This document shows positions 20,067-29,711 of a DNA stretch of 64,000 nucleotides, one piece after another. The position numbers and the translations under genes are program-made. Positions within the stretch are counted from its first letter, which is position 1. Each line of letters begins with the position of its first letter. Origin of the DNA: DATAOG01 sp963753685. Lineage in GTDB: Bacteria > Pseudomonadota > Alphaproteobacteria > Geminicoccales > Geminicoccaceae. The DNA is taken from contig CAVWDE010000018.1 of NCBI GenBank assembly GCA_963753685.1, forward strand, positions 43,401 through 107,400, written 5' to 3'. The notes below the pieces were generated by a model. The model was given only the letters and a program-made list of their open reading frames with translations, searched no databases and was not told the origin of the DNA.

Positions 20067-20384
20067 TCAGCCCTGGGCCTGCCGGCGCCGGGGAACGATC
20101 TCGACGACCACGCTGACCTCGGGGTCGAGCCGGTTCAGGATGCGCACCAGCCGGTCGATGGTGAAGCGGTCAAGATCGCAGCAGCGGATCCGGGAGATGT
20201 CGCCCTCGTCGACTCCCGCCATCTTGGCGGCGGCGGCGTTGGTCAAGCCCTGCGCCCGCTGCGCGCGCAGGATCGCGGCGCTGAGATTGGCTTTCAGCAG
20301 CTCGGTGTCGGCATCGGGCAGACCGGCGTCCCGGAACACGTTGCCGCTGCCCTTCGTGATCGCGAAGTCATCGTCATCGGTCAT
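20067..20384 (-). CDS. HigA2-like XRE antitoxin
   Basis: A 105-residue antitoxin of the COG5606 type: the N-terminal GSGNVFRDAGLPDADTELLK is diagnostic for partners of Gp49/RelE-like toxins, and QGLTNAAAAKMAGVDEGDIS with RFTIDRLVRIL forms the helix-turn-helix that would autorepress the operon. Its ATG overlaps the toxin stop by four bases, toxin first. The expected Ser/Arg recognition residues are partly replaced (RIRCCDLDRF), so its DNA-binding may be altered. The pair sits between two copies of the zincin 3' end. Confidence 0.88.
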   Translation of the reverse strand: MTDDDDFAITKGSGNVFRDAGLPDADTELLKANLSAAILRAQRAQGLTNAAAAKMAGVDEGDISRIRCCDLDRFTIDRLVRILNRLDPEVSVVVEIVPRRRQAQG

Positions 20385-20718
20385 CGCAGTTGCTCTCTCA
20401 CCCGCTTCAACCGTTCCCTGATCAGGTCCATGTCCTGGCGCGGGGTCTTGATCCCTGATTTCGACTTCTTCTGAAAGGCATGCAAGACGTAGAGATCAGG
20501 TCCAAGCAGAACGGCGTAGACGACACGATACGCATCGGTCCGATAGCGCAAGGCGATCTCGAACACACCGGCACCGAGGGCTTTCATAGGCTGGCGATAG
20601 CCGCCGTTTCACCTTCCGCCGCCTGCTGCAGCGCACGACCGATCTGACGACGTGCAGAGTCCGGAAACGTCCGGAAATCCTTGAGCGAGTGTCCGGCCCA
20701 CGAGATGCCTCGTGCCAT
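20381..20718 (-). pseudogene. RelE/HigB (phage Gp49-like) toxin, frameshifted near 20588
   Basis: From ATG 20718 the frame gives ISWAGHSLKDFRTFPDSARR and RALQQAAEGETAAIA, then stops; a different frame continues MKALGAGVFEIALRY, AYRVVYAVLLGPDLYVLHAF and QKKSKSGIKTPRQDMDLI, the canonical Gp49-like ribonuclease core. One added A in GCCAGCCT (about 20588) restores AIAKPMKALG and a 112-residue full-length toxin. Toxin-then-antitoxin order with four-base overlap is typical of this family. Whether it is dead or just mis-sequenced cannot be told. Confidence 0.8.
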
Positions 20719-20764
20719 CGCCCATGATGGCAGATATGCCATCCCCCGTCAAATCCGAGGGCGC

Positions 20765-21187
20765 TCAGTCCTCGCCGAACTCGATCTCGTCCATGTCGTC
20801 GTCGGAGAAGCCGAAGTGGTGGCCGATCTCGTGGATCAGGGTGTTCCTGACGATGTCCGCGAGCGGCTCCTCGGTCTCGCACCAGTAGTCGAGCAGCGGC
20901 CGGCGGTAGAGGTAGATCATGTCGACGTCCTGGCGCGGCGCATCGAGGCCGGAGCCGTGCCCGACCGGCACGCCGTGATAGAGCCCGAGCAGGTCGAACG
21001 GGCTCTCGATCTCCAGCTCGCGCAGGGTCTCGTCGTCCGGGAAATCCTGGACCCGGACCACCACGCCGTCGATCTCGCGCCGGAACGGCTGCGGCAGCTC
21101 GGCGAGCACGGCCTGGCCGAGCCGCTCCAGATCCGCGGCCGAAGGCGGCGTATCGTACACCTTGTCGGAACCGTTGGCGCGCCCCAT
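20765..21187 (-). CDS. Metallopeptidase-family (zincin-like, DUF1025) protein
   Basis: A 140-residue minimal zincin: DFPDDETLRELEIESPFDLL precedes MIYLYRRPLLDYW, and the zinc motif is LIHEIGHHFGFSDDDMDEIE (HExxH with a downstream acidic ligand). The family is widespread in alphaproteobacteria and of unknown substrate. ATG at 21187. Its 3' half exists a second time, degraded, at 19857-20040 beyond the toxin/antitoxin pair. Divergent from the carbinolamine dehydratase gene. Confidence 0.9.
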   Translation of the reverse strand: MGRANGSDKVYDTPPSAADLERLGQAVLAELPQPFRREIDGVVVRVQDFPDDETLRELEIESPFDLLGLYHGVPVGHGSGLDAPRQDVDMIYLYRRPLLDYWCETEEPLADIVRNTLIHEIGHHFGFSDDDMDEIEFGED

Positions 21188-21221
21188 CGTCTATGCCAGG
21201 CAGCAGGGAGGGAGAGGAACC

Positions 21222-21524
21222 ATGACGGCAACCTGCGCCAAGCTCACCGGCCTCGCCCGCGAGCAGGCGATCGCCGAGCTTGACGGCTGGCAGGACGTAG
21301 CCGGCCGCGACGCGATCGGCAAGACCTTCACCTTCAGAGACTTCAACACGGCCTTCGGCTTCATGACCCGGGTGGCTCTCCAGGCCGAGAAGATGAACCA
21401 CCATCCCGAATGGTTCAATGCCTGCAAGTGCGTCCAGGTCACGCTCTGCACCCCTGATGCGGGCGGCGTCACCGAGCGCGACCTCCAGCTGGCTCGGGCC
21501 ATGGACGTCTGCGCCGGGACCTGA
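21222..21524 (+). CDS. Pterin-4a-carbinolamine dehydratase
   Basis: A 100-residue protein with the diagnostic EKMNHHPEW and LCTPDAGGVTERDLQLA segments. It regenerates the pterin cofactor used by phenylalanine hydroxylase-type enzymes. GGGAGGGAGAGG precedes ATG 21222. Odd point: in the second motif the usual T-H-D is T-P-D here (CCT for CAT), so one of the three conserved active-site histidines is missing; the neighbouring FNACKCVQV also departs from the common YN.VDV. It may be a reduced-activity or non-catalytic version, or a one-base error. Confidence 0.9.
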   Translation: MTATCAKLTGLAREQAIAELDGWQDVAGRDAIGKTFTFRDFNTAFGFMTRVALQAEKMNHHPEWFNACKCVQVTLCTPDAGGVTERDLQLARAMDVCAGT

Positions 21525-21564
21525 GCCAAGGGGCGGCTGCGCTCAGGGCGTCCGATCGGGGCGC

Positions 21565-22326
21565 CTACTGCGGCGCCATGCGGATCGCGCCGTCCAGGCG
21601 GATGACCTCGCCGTTGAGCATCGGGTTGTCGAGAATGTGGCGGACCAGGGCCGCGTATTCGTCGGGCCGGCCGAGACGTTTGGGGAACGGCACGCTGGCG
21701 CCGAGCGCCTGCTGGACCGGCTCCGGCAGGCCCCTCAGCATCGGCGTCTCGAAGATCCCGGGCGCGATCGTCATCACGCGGATGCCGAAGCGGGCGAGCT
21801 CGCGCGCCGCCGGCAGCGTCAAAGCCGCGATCCCGCCCTTGGATGCGGCATAGGCCGCCTGGCCGATCTGGCCCTCGAAGGCGGCGACCGAGGCGGTATT
21901 GACGATCACCCCGCGCTCGCCGCCCGCATCCGGCTCGAGGGCCGCCATATCGGCGGCGGCGAGACGCAGGAGGTTGAAGCTGCCGATCAGGTTGACCTGG
22001 ATGACCCGGGCGAAGTCGGCAAGCGGCATCGGGCCTGAGCGGCCGACGATCCGGGCGGGCGGCGCGATGCCGGCGCAGTTGACCAGGATGCGGGCGGGAC
22101 CATGGCTGTCCCTGGCGGCCGCGACCGCCTGCTCGGCGCTGGCCGCATCGGCGACGTCGCAGGCGATCCCCTTGCCGCCAAGCCGGCCGGCCGCCTCGGC
22201 AACTCTCGCGGCATCGAGATCGAGCAGTGCCACCCTGGCGCCGGCCGCCGCCAGCAGCTCGGCGGTCGCGAGGCCGAGCCCCGAGGCGCCGCCGGTGACG
22301 ATCGCTGCCTGGCCCTCGATCCGCAT
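21565..22326 (-). CDS. SDR-family 3-hydroxyacyl-CoA dehydrogenase-like (HSD17B10 type)
   Basis: A 253-residue short-chain dehydrogenase: TGGASGLGLATAELL, D at ALLDLD for NAD, NCAGIAPPARIVGRSGP (a segment characteristic of the type-2 3-hydroxyacyl-CoA dehydrogenase group), Ser in NTASVAAFEGQIGQ, YAASKGG, and APGIFETPML. Likely acts in fatty-acid or branched-chain acyl-CoA beta-oxidation. GGGAGG lies before ATG 22326. It ends 41 bases from the convergent dehydratase gene. Confidence 0.9.
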   Translation of the reverse strand: MRIEGQAAIVTGGASGLGLATAELLAAAGARVALLDLDAARVAEAAGRLGGKGIACDVADAASAEQAVAAARDSHGPARILVNCAGIAPPARIVGRSGPMPLADFARVIQVNLIGSFNLLRLAAADMAALEPDAGGERGVIVNTASVAAFEGQIGQAAYAASKGGIAALTLPAARELARFGIRVMTIAPGIFETPMLRGLPEPVQQALGASVPFPKRLGRPDEYAALVRHILDNPMLNGEVIRLDGAIRMAPQ

Positions 22327-22445
22327 GCCCGCCTCCCGCCATCGCTGCTGCGCACTGCCTAGCCGATCGCACGCCCGCGCGGCAAGCCCTGCGACCAGAC
22401 CGCGAGGGTTGTCAGGCCGTCCGCGAATGCCCAATTCTTAACCTC

Positions 22446-22805
22446 ATGGATGCCACCCGCGAGATGCCGCTTGTGCAGCTGCCGGTCGTCTACCGGCCGC
22501 CGGACGCGCGCCGTTTCTGGGCCAAGGTCCGGCGCGTGCTGGCGCAGATCCCGTTCGCCGAGGACCTGGTCGCGGCCTACTACTGCGCCCTCGATCGCGA
22601 CACGCCCGCTTACGTGCGCGCGGTGCTGTGCGGGGCGATCGCTTACTTCATCCTGCCGATCGACATGGTGCCGGACATCCTGGCCGGGATCGGCTTCACC
22701 GATGACGCCTCGGTGCTGGCAGCGGCGCTGGCCGCGGTCGGCCGCCATCTGCAGCCCAAGCACCGCGCCCAGGCGCGCCAGAGCCTGGAGCGCTTCGCCG
22801 CCTGA
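22446..22805 (+). CDS. DUF1232 (YkvA-family) membrane protein
   Basis: A 119-residue protein. The central stretch GAIAYFILPIDMVPDILAGI is the DUF1232 hallmark (hydrophobic segment followed by D-x-x-P-D), flanked by AAYYCALDRDTPAYVRAVL and a basic tail. Found in many proteobacteria; the role is unknown. ATG at 22446 lies in a short divergent gap with the SDR gene. Confidence 0.85.
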   Translation: MDATREMPLVQLPVVYRPPDARRFWAKVRRVLAQIPFAEDLVAAYYCALDRDTPAYVRAVLCGAIAYFILPIDMVPDILAGIGFTDDASVLAAALAAVGRHLQPKHRAQARQSLERFAA

Positions 22806-23166
22806 CCGGCGCCCATCCCGGCAGCTCGAGCGCATAGCTGCACGGATCCCGACGGCAGGCGACCAGGGCATCCTGACCGACGCGCCCGAGCCGGGAAGCA
22901 GCCGCTCGGCAAGCGAGTTCGATGGCCGGGTCCGGCGATGGTCCGGTGCGGCGGCAAGACTTGGCGTGCGAGCTCGAATTCCACGAGCGCCAAGCGTTCC
23001 TGAACCGCGAACTGTCACAGACGCGAGCCAGAGTGATCCCGGCACCGCCGGGTCGGGCGCAGTCTGGGCCGGGATCTTTCACCCTTGATTGAGGATCGGC
23101 CTGTAAGAGCGGCGCGCGCTGTGCTTGAATGCTAAGGCTCAGGGGGCGGCGAAAGGGAGGTCTCCC
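22806..23166. other. Intergenic stretch without a recognisable gene
   Basis: Between the DUF1232 gene and the glutamate dehydrogenase gene. GC content is similar to the surroundings up to about 23060, where TTGATTGAGG and CTTGAATGCTAAGG mark a slightly AT-richer part that may carry the promoter of the dehydrogenase. Possible reading frames have no recognisable protein similarity or codon pattern. I see no RNA gene or repeat. Confidence 0.5.
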
Positions 23167-26100
23167 ATGGCAACCCGGCTGCAGGACAAGAAAGCGGATC
23201 TGCTCGAGCGGGTGGTCGATCAGCTGCACGACAAGCTCGCCGACGGCCAGGCGGAGCGGGCCGAGGCGTTTCTCCGCCATTACTACCGGGCAGTCGCACC
23301 GCTCGATCTGCTCGAGCGCGACCCCCTCGACATCTACGGCGCGGCGCTGTCCCATCTCCGCCTCGGCGAGCAGCGCGACCCCGGCGAGGCCCTGGTCCGG
23401 GTCTACAACCCGCAGATCGAGCAACACGGCTGGCAGTCGACCCACACCGTGGTCGAGGTGGTGATCGACGACATGCCGTTCCTGGTCAATTCGGCGAGCA
23501 TGGCGCTGAACCGGCTGGGCCTCCTGATCCATATCACGATCCACCCGGTCATGCCGGTCAGGCGCACGCCCGCGGGCGCGCTCCAGGCCGTGCTCGAACT
23601 CGGCGGCGGCCGACGGCGGCGACGCCCGCTTCGAATCGTACATGCATTTCGAGGTCGACCGGCAGAGCGATCCCGAGCGGATCGAGGCGATCCGCTCCGA
23701 CCTCGAACGGGCCCTGGCGGACGTCCGGGCGGCGGTCGAGGACTGGCGGACCATGCTGGCCAAGGTCGAGGTCGCAATCGCCGACCTGCAGCCCGGCGCC
23801 AAGGTGCTCGAGCCGACCGAGCTGGCCGAGGCCGAGGCGTTCCTGCACTGGATCGCCGACGACCACTTCACCCTGCTCGGCTACGGCTGCTACGAGCTGA
23901 TCCGAGACGAGGCCGGCGATCAGCTGAAGCGCCTCGAGGGCTCGGCGCTCGGGCTGCTCAGGCGCCAGCCGACCGGCAGCGCCACCTCGCGCAGCTTCGC
24001 CGCCCTGCCGCCGGAGCTGCGCCGCCAGGCGCGCACCCCGATGCCGCTGGTGATCACCAAGGCCAACGCCCGCTCGACCGTGCACCGGCCGGTCTATCTC
24101 GATTACCTCGGCGTCCGCCGGTTCGACGCCGACGGTGAGGTCCTGGGCGAGCACCGGTTCCTCGGCCTGTTCACCTCGGCCGCCTACAACCGCAATCCGC
24201 GCGAGATCCCGCTTTTGCGGCACAAGGTGTCGAGGCTGATCAAGCGCGCCGCGCTCGCCCCGGCCGGCCACTCGGGCAAGGCGCTGGTCAACATCCTCGA
24301 GACCTATCCGCGGGACGAATTGCTGCAGACCGGCGACGACGAGCTGTTCGAGATCGTCCACGAGATCCTGCACCTGCACGAGCGCCAGACCCTGCGCCTG
24401 TTCCTGCGCCGCGACGCCTTCGCGCGCTTCGTCTCGTGCCTCGTCTACGTGCCGCGCGAGCGCTACAACACCGAGATCCGGCGCCGGTTTCAGGACATCC
24501 TGCAGGAGGCGCTGAACGGCACCGAGGTCGAGTTCCAGGCCCAGGTGTCGGAATCGATCCTGGCCCGCATCCAGTTCATCGTCCGCACCCCGGACGGCAT
24601 CCCAGAGGACGTCGATCGGTCCGAGATCGAGGCGCGCCTGATCGAGGCGTCGCGCTCCTGGAACGACGTGCTCTGCGAGGCCCTGATCGACGCCCACGGC
24701 GAGGAGGAGGGCAACCGCCTGGCGCGCGCCTACGGCGAGGCGATCCCGGTCGGCTATCAGGAGCAGGTGCCGGCGCGCGCCGCGGTGCCCGACATCGACC
24801 GGATCGACCGCCTGGCCAAGGGCGAGATCGAGCTCGCGATGTCCCTCTACCGGCCGCTCGAGCAGGGGGCGGGCGAGCTCTGCCTGAAGCTGGTCCGCGC
24901 CGGCCAGGGGATCGCTTTGTCCGACGTCCTGCCGGTGCTCGAGAACATGGGCCTGCGCGTGCTCCAGGAGCAGCCCTACGACTTCACCACCGCGGCCGGC
25001 GCCAGCTTCTGGCTGCACAATTTCTGGGTCGAACCGATCCACCCGGGCGAGCTCGATCTCGACCAGGTGAGCCAGGACTTCCAGGACGCCTTCCTGCGGG
25101 TCTGGCGCGGCGAGGCCGAGAACGACGGCTTCAACCAGCTGGTCCTGCGTGCCCGGCTCGACTGGCGCCAGGTGGTGGTCCTGCGCACCTACTGCAAATA
25201 CCTGCTGCAGATCGGGATTCCGTTCAGCCAGACGTACATGGAGCAGACCCTGGTGCACAATCCCGAGCTGGCGCACCGGCTGGCCGGGCTGTTCGAGGCG
25301 CGCTTCGACCCCGACCTTCCGGGCGACCGCCCGGCGCTGCTGGCGAGGCTCGAGGCCGAATACCGCGCCGGCCTCGACGGCGTCGCCAACCTCGACGAGG
25401 ACCGCATCCTGCGGCGCTACATGCGCCTGATCCTCGCGACCCTGCGCACCAACTTCTACCAGAAGGCGCCCGACGGCGCGCCGCACAAGCCCTATCTGTC
25501 GCTCAAGATCGACCCCGCCGCCGTGCCCGACATGCCGCTGCCGCGGCCCGCCTACGAGATCTTCGTGTACGCGCCGCGCACCGAGGCCGTGCATCTGCGT
25601 GGCGGCAAGGTCGCGCGTGGCGGCATCCGCTGGTCGGACCGGCGCGAGGATTTCCGCACCGAGGTTTTGGGCCTGATGAAGGCGCAGATGGTCAAGAACG
25701 GGGTCATCGTGCCGGTCGGCGCCAAGGGCGGCTTCGTGGTCAAGCGCCCGCCCCGGGGCGGCGACCGGGCGGCGCTCCAGGCCGAGGTCGTCGCCTGCTA
25801 TCAGACCCTGATGCGCGGCATGCTGGACATCACCGACAACCGGGTCGGCGACCAGATCGTGGTGCGGCCGCGGGTCGTGCGCTACGACGACGACGATCCC
25901 TATCTGGTGGTCGCCGCCGACAAGGGCACCGCCACCTTCTCGGACATCGCCAACGCGGTCAGCCTCGAGTACGGCCACTGGCTGGGCGACGCCTTCGCGT
26001 CCGGCGGCTCGGCGGGCTACGACCATAAGGGCATGGGGATCACCGCGCGCGGCGCCTGGGAATCGGTCAAGCGCCATTTCCTGGAGCTGGGCCTGGACTG

Positions 26101-28048
26101 TCAGACCGAGCCGTTCACGGTGATCGGGATCGGCGACATGTCGGGCGACGTGTTCGGCAACGGCATGCTGCTGTCGGAGCAGATCCGGCTGCTCGCGGCC
26201 TTCGATCATCGCCACATCTTCATCGATCCGGACCCCGATCCGGCGACCAGCTTCGCCGAGCGCAGGCGGCTGTTCGAGCTGCCGCGCTCCAGCTGGGACG
26301 ACTACGAGCGCGGCCTCGTGAGCCCGGGCGGCGGCGTCTTCCCGCGCACCGCCAAGTCGATCCGGCTGTCGCCCGAAGCGCGCCGCGCCCTCGAAGTCGA
26401 GGCCGAGGAGTTCACCCCGCAGGAGCTGATCCGGGCGATCCTGCTGGCGCCGGTCGACCTGTTCTGGAACGGCGGCATCGGCACCTACGTCAAGGCCGCG
26501 GCCGAACGTCACGCCGAGGCGTTCGATCGCGCCAACGACGCGGTCCGGGTCGACGCCGAGCAATTGCGCTGCCGGGTGATCGGCGAGGGCGGCAATCTCG
26601 GCCTGACCCAGAAGGCGCGGATCGCCTTTGCCCAAAAAGGCGGGCGGCTCAACACCGACTTCATCGACAACTCGGCCGGCGTCGACTGCTCCGATCACGA
26701 GGTCAACATCAAGATCCTGCTGGGCGCCGTGGTCGACCAGGGCGACATGACCATGAAGCAGCGCGACCAGCTGCTGGCCGCGATGACCGACGAAGTCGCG
26801 GGCCTGGTGCTGCGCAACAACGTCCTTCAGGTCCAGGCGATCTCGCTGGCCGAGGCCCGCCCGGCCGAGCTCCTGGACAGCCAGGCCGGGTTCATGCGCC
26901 GCCTGGAGGCGACCGGCCGGCTCAACCGCGAGCTCGAGGTGCTGCCCGACGAGGAGACCCTGGCGCGCCGCCGGCAGGCCGGCCAGGGGCTGTTCCGGCC
27001 CGAGATCGCGGTCCTGCTCGCCTACGCCAAGATGACGCTGTACGACGAGCTGCTGGCCTCGGAGCTGCCCGACGATCCCTACCTGCTCCAGGACCTGGTC
27101 AAATATTTCCCGCGGCCTGTGCGCAAGCGCTACCGCGGCCAGATCGCGAGCCACCGGCTGCGCCGGGAGATCATCGCCACCCTGGTCGCGAACAGCATCG
27201 TCAATCGCGGGCTCGGCGAGTTCCGCAGCGAGCTCGGCGAGCAGACCGGGCGCACGGTGGCCTCGATCGGGCGCGCCTATATCGTCGCCCGCGATACCTT
27301 CGCGCTCGTGCCCCTGCTCGGCCAGCTCGAGCTGCTGGCCCCGCAGATCGGCGCCGGGCAGCTGAACACGCACCTGGGCGAGGCGCGCCTGGCGCTCGCG
27401 CGCGGCACCGAATGGTTCCTGCGCAACCTGCCGGCGCCGATCGACGTCCAGACCGCGGTCGACCGCTTCAAGACCGGCATCGCGAGCCTGCTCGACAAGC
27501 TCGACCTGGTGCTGGCCGCGGCCGACCGGCAGCGCCTCGGCCAGATCGTGATCGAGCACCGCGGCCGCGGCATCGAGGCGGGCTCGGCCTGGCGCCTGGC
27601 GGCGCTGCCCTATCTGTTCCCGGCCTGCGAGGTGGTCGCGGTCGCCGATGTGGTCGGCACCGATGTCGTGACCGCGGGCAGCATCTATTTCGCGCTCGAC
27701 GCCAAGCTCCATCTCGGCGGGCTCAAGGACCGCCTGGAACGCGCCAGCCCCCGCAATCATTGGGAGCGACTCGCGCTCGCCGGGCTGTACGGAGACCTCG
27801 CGAGCGAGCATCGCCGCCTGACCATCCAGGCGTTCGGCAGCAGCCTGGTCAGGCCGCACGCCGAGGCCGGCCCCGAGGCCCTGCAGGAGGCGGTCGCGGG
27901 CTGGCTGCAGAGCGAGGTCGCCGGCTTCGGCCGCTGGCAGCGTCTGCTGATCGACCTCGACACGCAGCCGAGCGCCGATCTCGCCATGCTGTCGGTCGCG
28001 ATCCGCACGCTCGCCGACGTCGACGCGAGCCCGGCCAAAGCGGCCTGA
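23167..28048 (+). pseudogene. Large NAD-specific glutamate dehydrogenase, frameshifted near 23599
   Basis: Spans ~1,626 residues once one extra base is removed, the size of the 180-kDa class of NAD-glutamate dehydrogenases. ATG at 23167 follows GGGAGG. The first ~145 residues (LLERVVDQLHDKLADGQAER, VEVVIDDMPFLVNSASMAL) end at LQAVLE; dropping a C of GAACTCGG joins SAAADGGDARFESYMHFEVD, and the rest is uninterrupted. The catalytic region shows ARGGIRWSDRREDFRTEVLG, VGAKGGFVVKRPP with the active Lys, GIGDMSGDVFGNGMLLS and GEGGNLGLTQ. Oxidatively deaminates glutamate to 2-oxoglutarate. No subunit partner is needed. Confidence 0.9.
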
Positions 28049-28064
28049 GCCCGCGGCCGCGGCC

Positions 28065-28775
28065 ATGGCGACCGTCCTCTGCATGAAATGGGGGCAGCGC
28101 TACGGCCCGGACTACGTCAACACGCTCCACAGCATGGTGCAGCGGAACCTTACTCTTGCCCACCGCTTTATCTGCCTGACGGATGAACCCAAGGGGATCC
28201 GCCCGGAGGTCGAGTGCCGGCCTCTGCCGGAGCTGTGGCTCCAACCGGAATGGGAACGTTCACCCTGGCGCAAGCTCAGCTGCTTTTCGCCCGAGCTCGA
28301 CGATCTGAAGGGGCCGGTCCTGTTCCTGGACCTCGACCTCGTCGTCATCGACACCATCGATGGCCTGTTCAGCCATCCGGGCGAGTTCTGCATCATCGAG
28401 AACTGGACCCAGCCGGGCCGGGGGATCGGCAACTCTTCGGTGTTCCGCTACCGGGCGGGCGCCCATGGCGACATTTTCGCACGCTTTCGTGCCAACCCGG
28501 CCGAGATCGTGAGCACCTGTCCCAACTCGCAGACCTTCCTGTCGCGCTCGGTGCCGGAGCTGACCTTCTGGCCGCCGGCCTGGTGCCGGAGCTTCAAGCA
28601 CAACTGCCTGCCGGGCCGGCTGCTCAGGCGCCTGCGACCGGCCGCGATCCCCGCGGGCGCCAAGATCGTCGTGTTCCACGGCCACCCCAAGCCGCCGGAT
28701 GCGGCGCGCGGGGTCTGGCCGGAACCGGGCAGGGGCCTGCGGCCGGCGGCCTGGATCACGGACTACTGGCGCTGA
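28065..28775 (+). CDS. Putative glycosyltransferase (GT8-like fold, unassigned)
   Basis: A 236-residue soluble protein. VLCMKWGQRYGPDYVNTLHS, HRFICLTDEPKGI and LKGPVLFLDLDLVVIDTIDG give the nucleotide-sugar pattern with a D-x-D metal site (DLDLV); NSSVFRYRAG, a C-terminal W and VFHGHPKP (a His often ligating Mn) agree with retaining GT8-like transferases. Starts 16 bases after the glutamate dehydrogenase gene and may be co-transcribed. The acceptor is unknown. Confidence 0.7.
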   Translation: MATVLCMKWGQRYGPDYVNTLHSMVQRNLTLAHRFICLTDEPKGIRPEVECRPLPELWLQPEWERSPWRKLSCFSPELDDLKGPVLFLDLDLVVIDTIDGLFSHPGEFCIIENWTQPGRGIGNSSVFRYRAGAHGDIFARFRANPAEIVSTCPNSQTFLSRSVPELTFWPPAWCRSFKHNCLPGRLLRRLRPAAIPAGAKIVVFHGHPKPPDAARGVWPEPGRGLRPAAWITDYWR

Positions 28776-29024
28776 GCCCGATGCGGGCGGCGATTGCCAA
28801 GATCTTCCGGCGTCGTTATGGTCGCGCGCCACTGATGATCCGAACGGCTTGGCGAGTCGACCGAACTCTGCGACATTCGCGATCATGGTCGGGTTGCGTC
28901 TGCCTGACGCCAACCTCGTGGAACATGTGTGGTGGCCGTCGGACTTGACCTTGCCCATGTTGGATCGGCGGGTCCGATGACACCACGGGAACCAACGGCT
29001 CGGGCGGTCCGCGGGGGATAGCGC

Positions 29025-29645
29025 ATGAGTGAGGTCAACGGCCAGACCAAGGAAACCGAGCTGTTCTTTCGGCAGTGGCTGCGCTCGCCGAAATCGATGG
29101 GCGCGGTCATCCCGTCGTCGCGGGCGCTCGCGCGCGCGGTCAGCCGGGAGATCGCCTGGCGACCGGGCCAGGTGATCGTCGAGCTCGGGGCGGGCACCGG
29201 GGCGATCTCACAGGGCCTGATGGAATCGGGGCTACCGCCCGAGGCCTTGATGATGATCGAGCTCGATCGGCCGCTGTTCGAATATCTGCGGGAGCGGTTT
29301 CCCCAGGTCCGGGTGATCAACGGCGATGCGACCCGCCTGGTCGACATCCTCCGCCAGCAGGGCGTCGGCGAGGTCGGCACGGTGATCTCGGGCCTGCCGA
29401 TGGTCAACATGCCGCTCGGCTTTCAGCGTGCGATCATCGAGCAGAGCTTCGCCGCCCTCGGGCCGGGCGGCTGCCTGCTGCAGTATTCCTATTCGCCGAT
29501 CGTGCCGATCCCGGCCAAGAAGCTCGGCGTCGAGGCCAGGCTGGTCAAGTTCGTGGTGCGCAACCTGCCGCCCGCGACCGTCTGGCGCTTCCGGCCGCGC
29601 GGCGCCCATGATCCCGGCGATGGCCAGGCCGACGGCCGCGGCTGA
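29025..29645 (+). CDS. SAM-dependent methyltransferase, phospholipid N-methyltransferase-like
   Basis: A 206-residue class I methyltransferase. FFRQWLRSPKSMGAVIPSS and VIVELGAGTGAISQGLM (motif I), MIELDRPLFEYLRERFP (acidic end of beta-2), GDATRLVD and ISGLPMVNMP match the PmtA group that methylates phosphatidylethanolamine at the membrane surface; rRNA dimethylase-like relatives look similar. It precedes the msbA block by 66 bases, a membrane-lipid context that fits. The 249 bases upstream hold nothing I can identify beyond an AT-richer patch. Confidence 0.8.
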   Translation: MSEVNGQTKETELFFRQWLRSPKSMGAVIPSSRALARAVSREIAWRPGQVIVELGAGTGAISQGLMESGLPPEALMMIELDRPLFEYLRERFPQVRVINGDATRLVDILRQQGVGEVGTVISGLPMVNMPLGFQRAIIEQSFAALGPGGCLLQYSYSPIVPIPAKKLGVEARLVKFVVRNLPPATVWRFRPRGAHDPGDGQADGRG

Positions 29646-29711
29646 TCACCCGAAGGCGCCGCCCGCTCCGGGGTCGCCGAACCCCCGGCGACATCTGCCA
29701 GGCGAACGCTG

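Noticed and set aside
23558..28084. A 1,508-residue open frame antisense to the glutamate dehydrogenase gene
   Set aside because: It mirrors the GC-rich codon pattern of the real gene, has no recognisable domain and starts outside any ribosome site.
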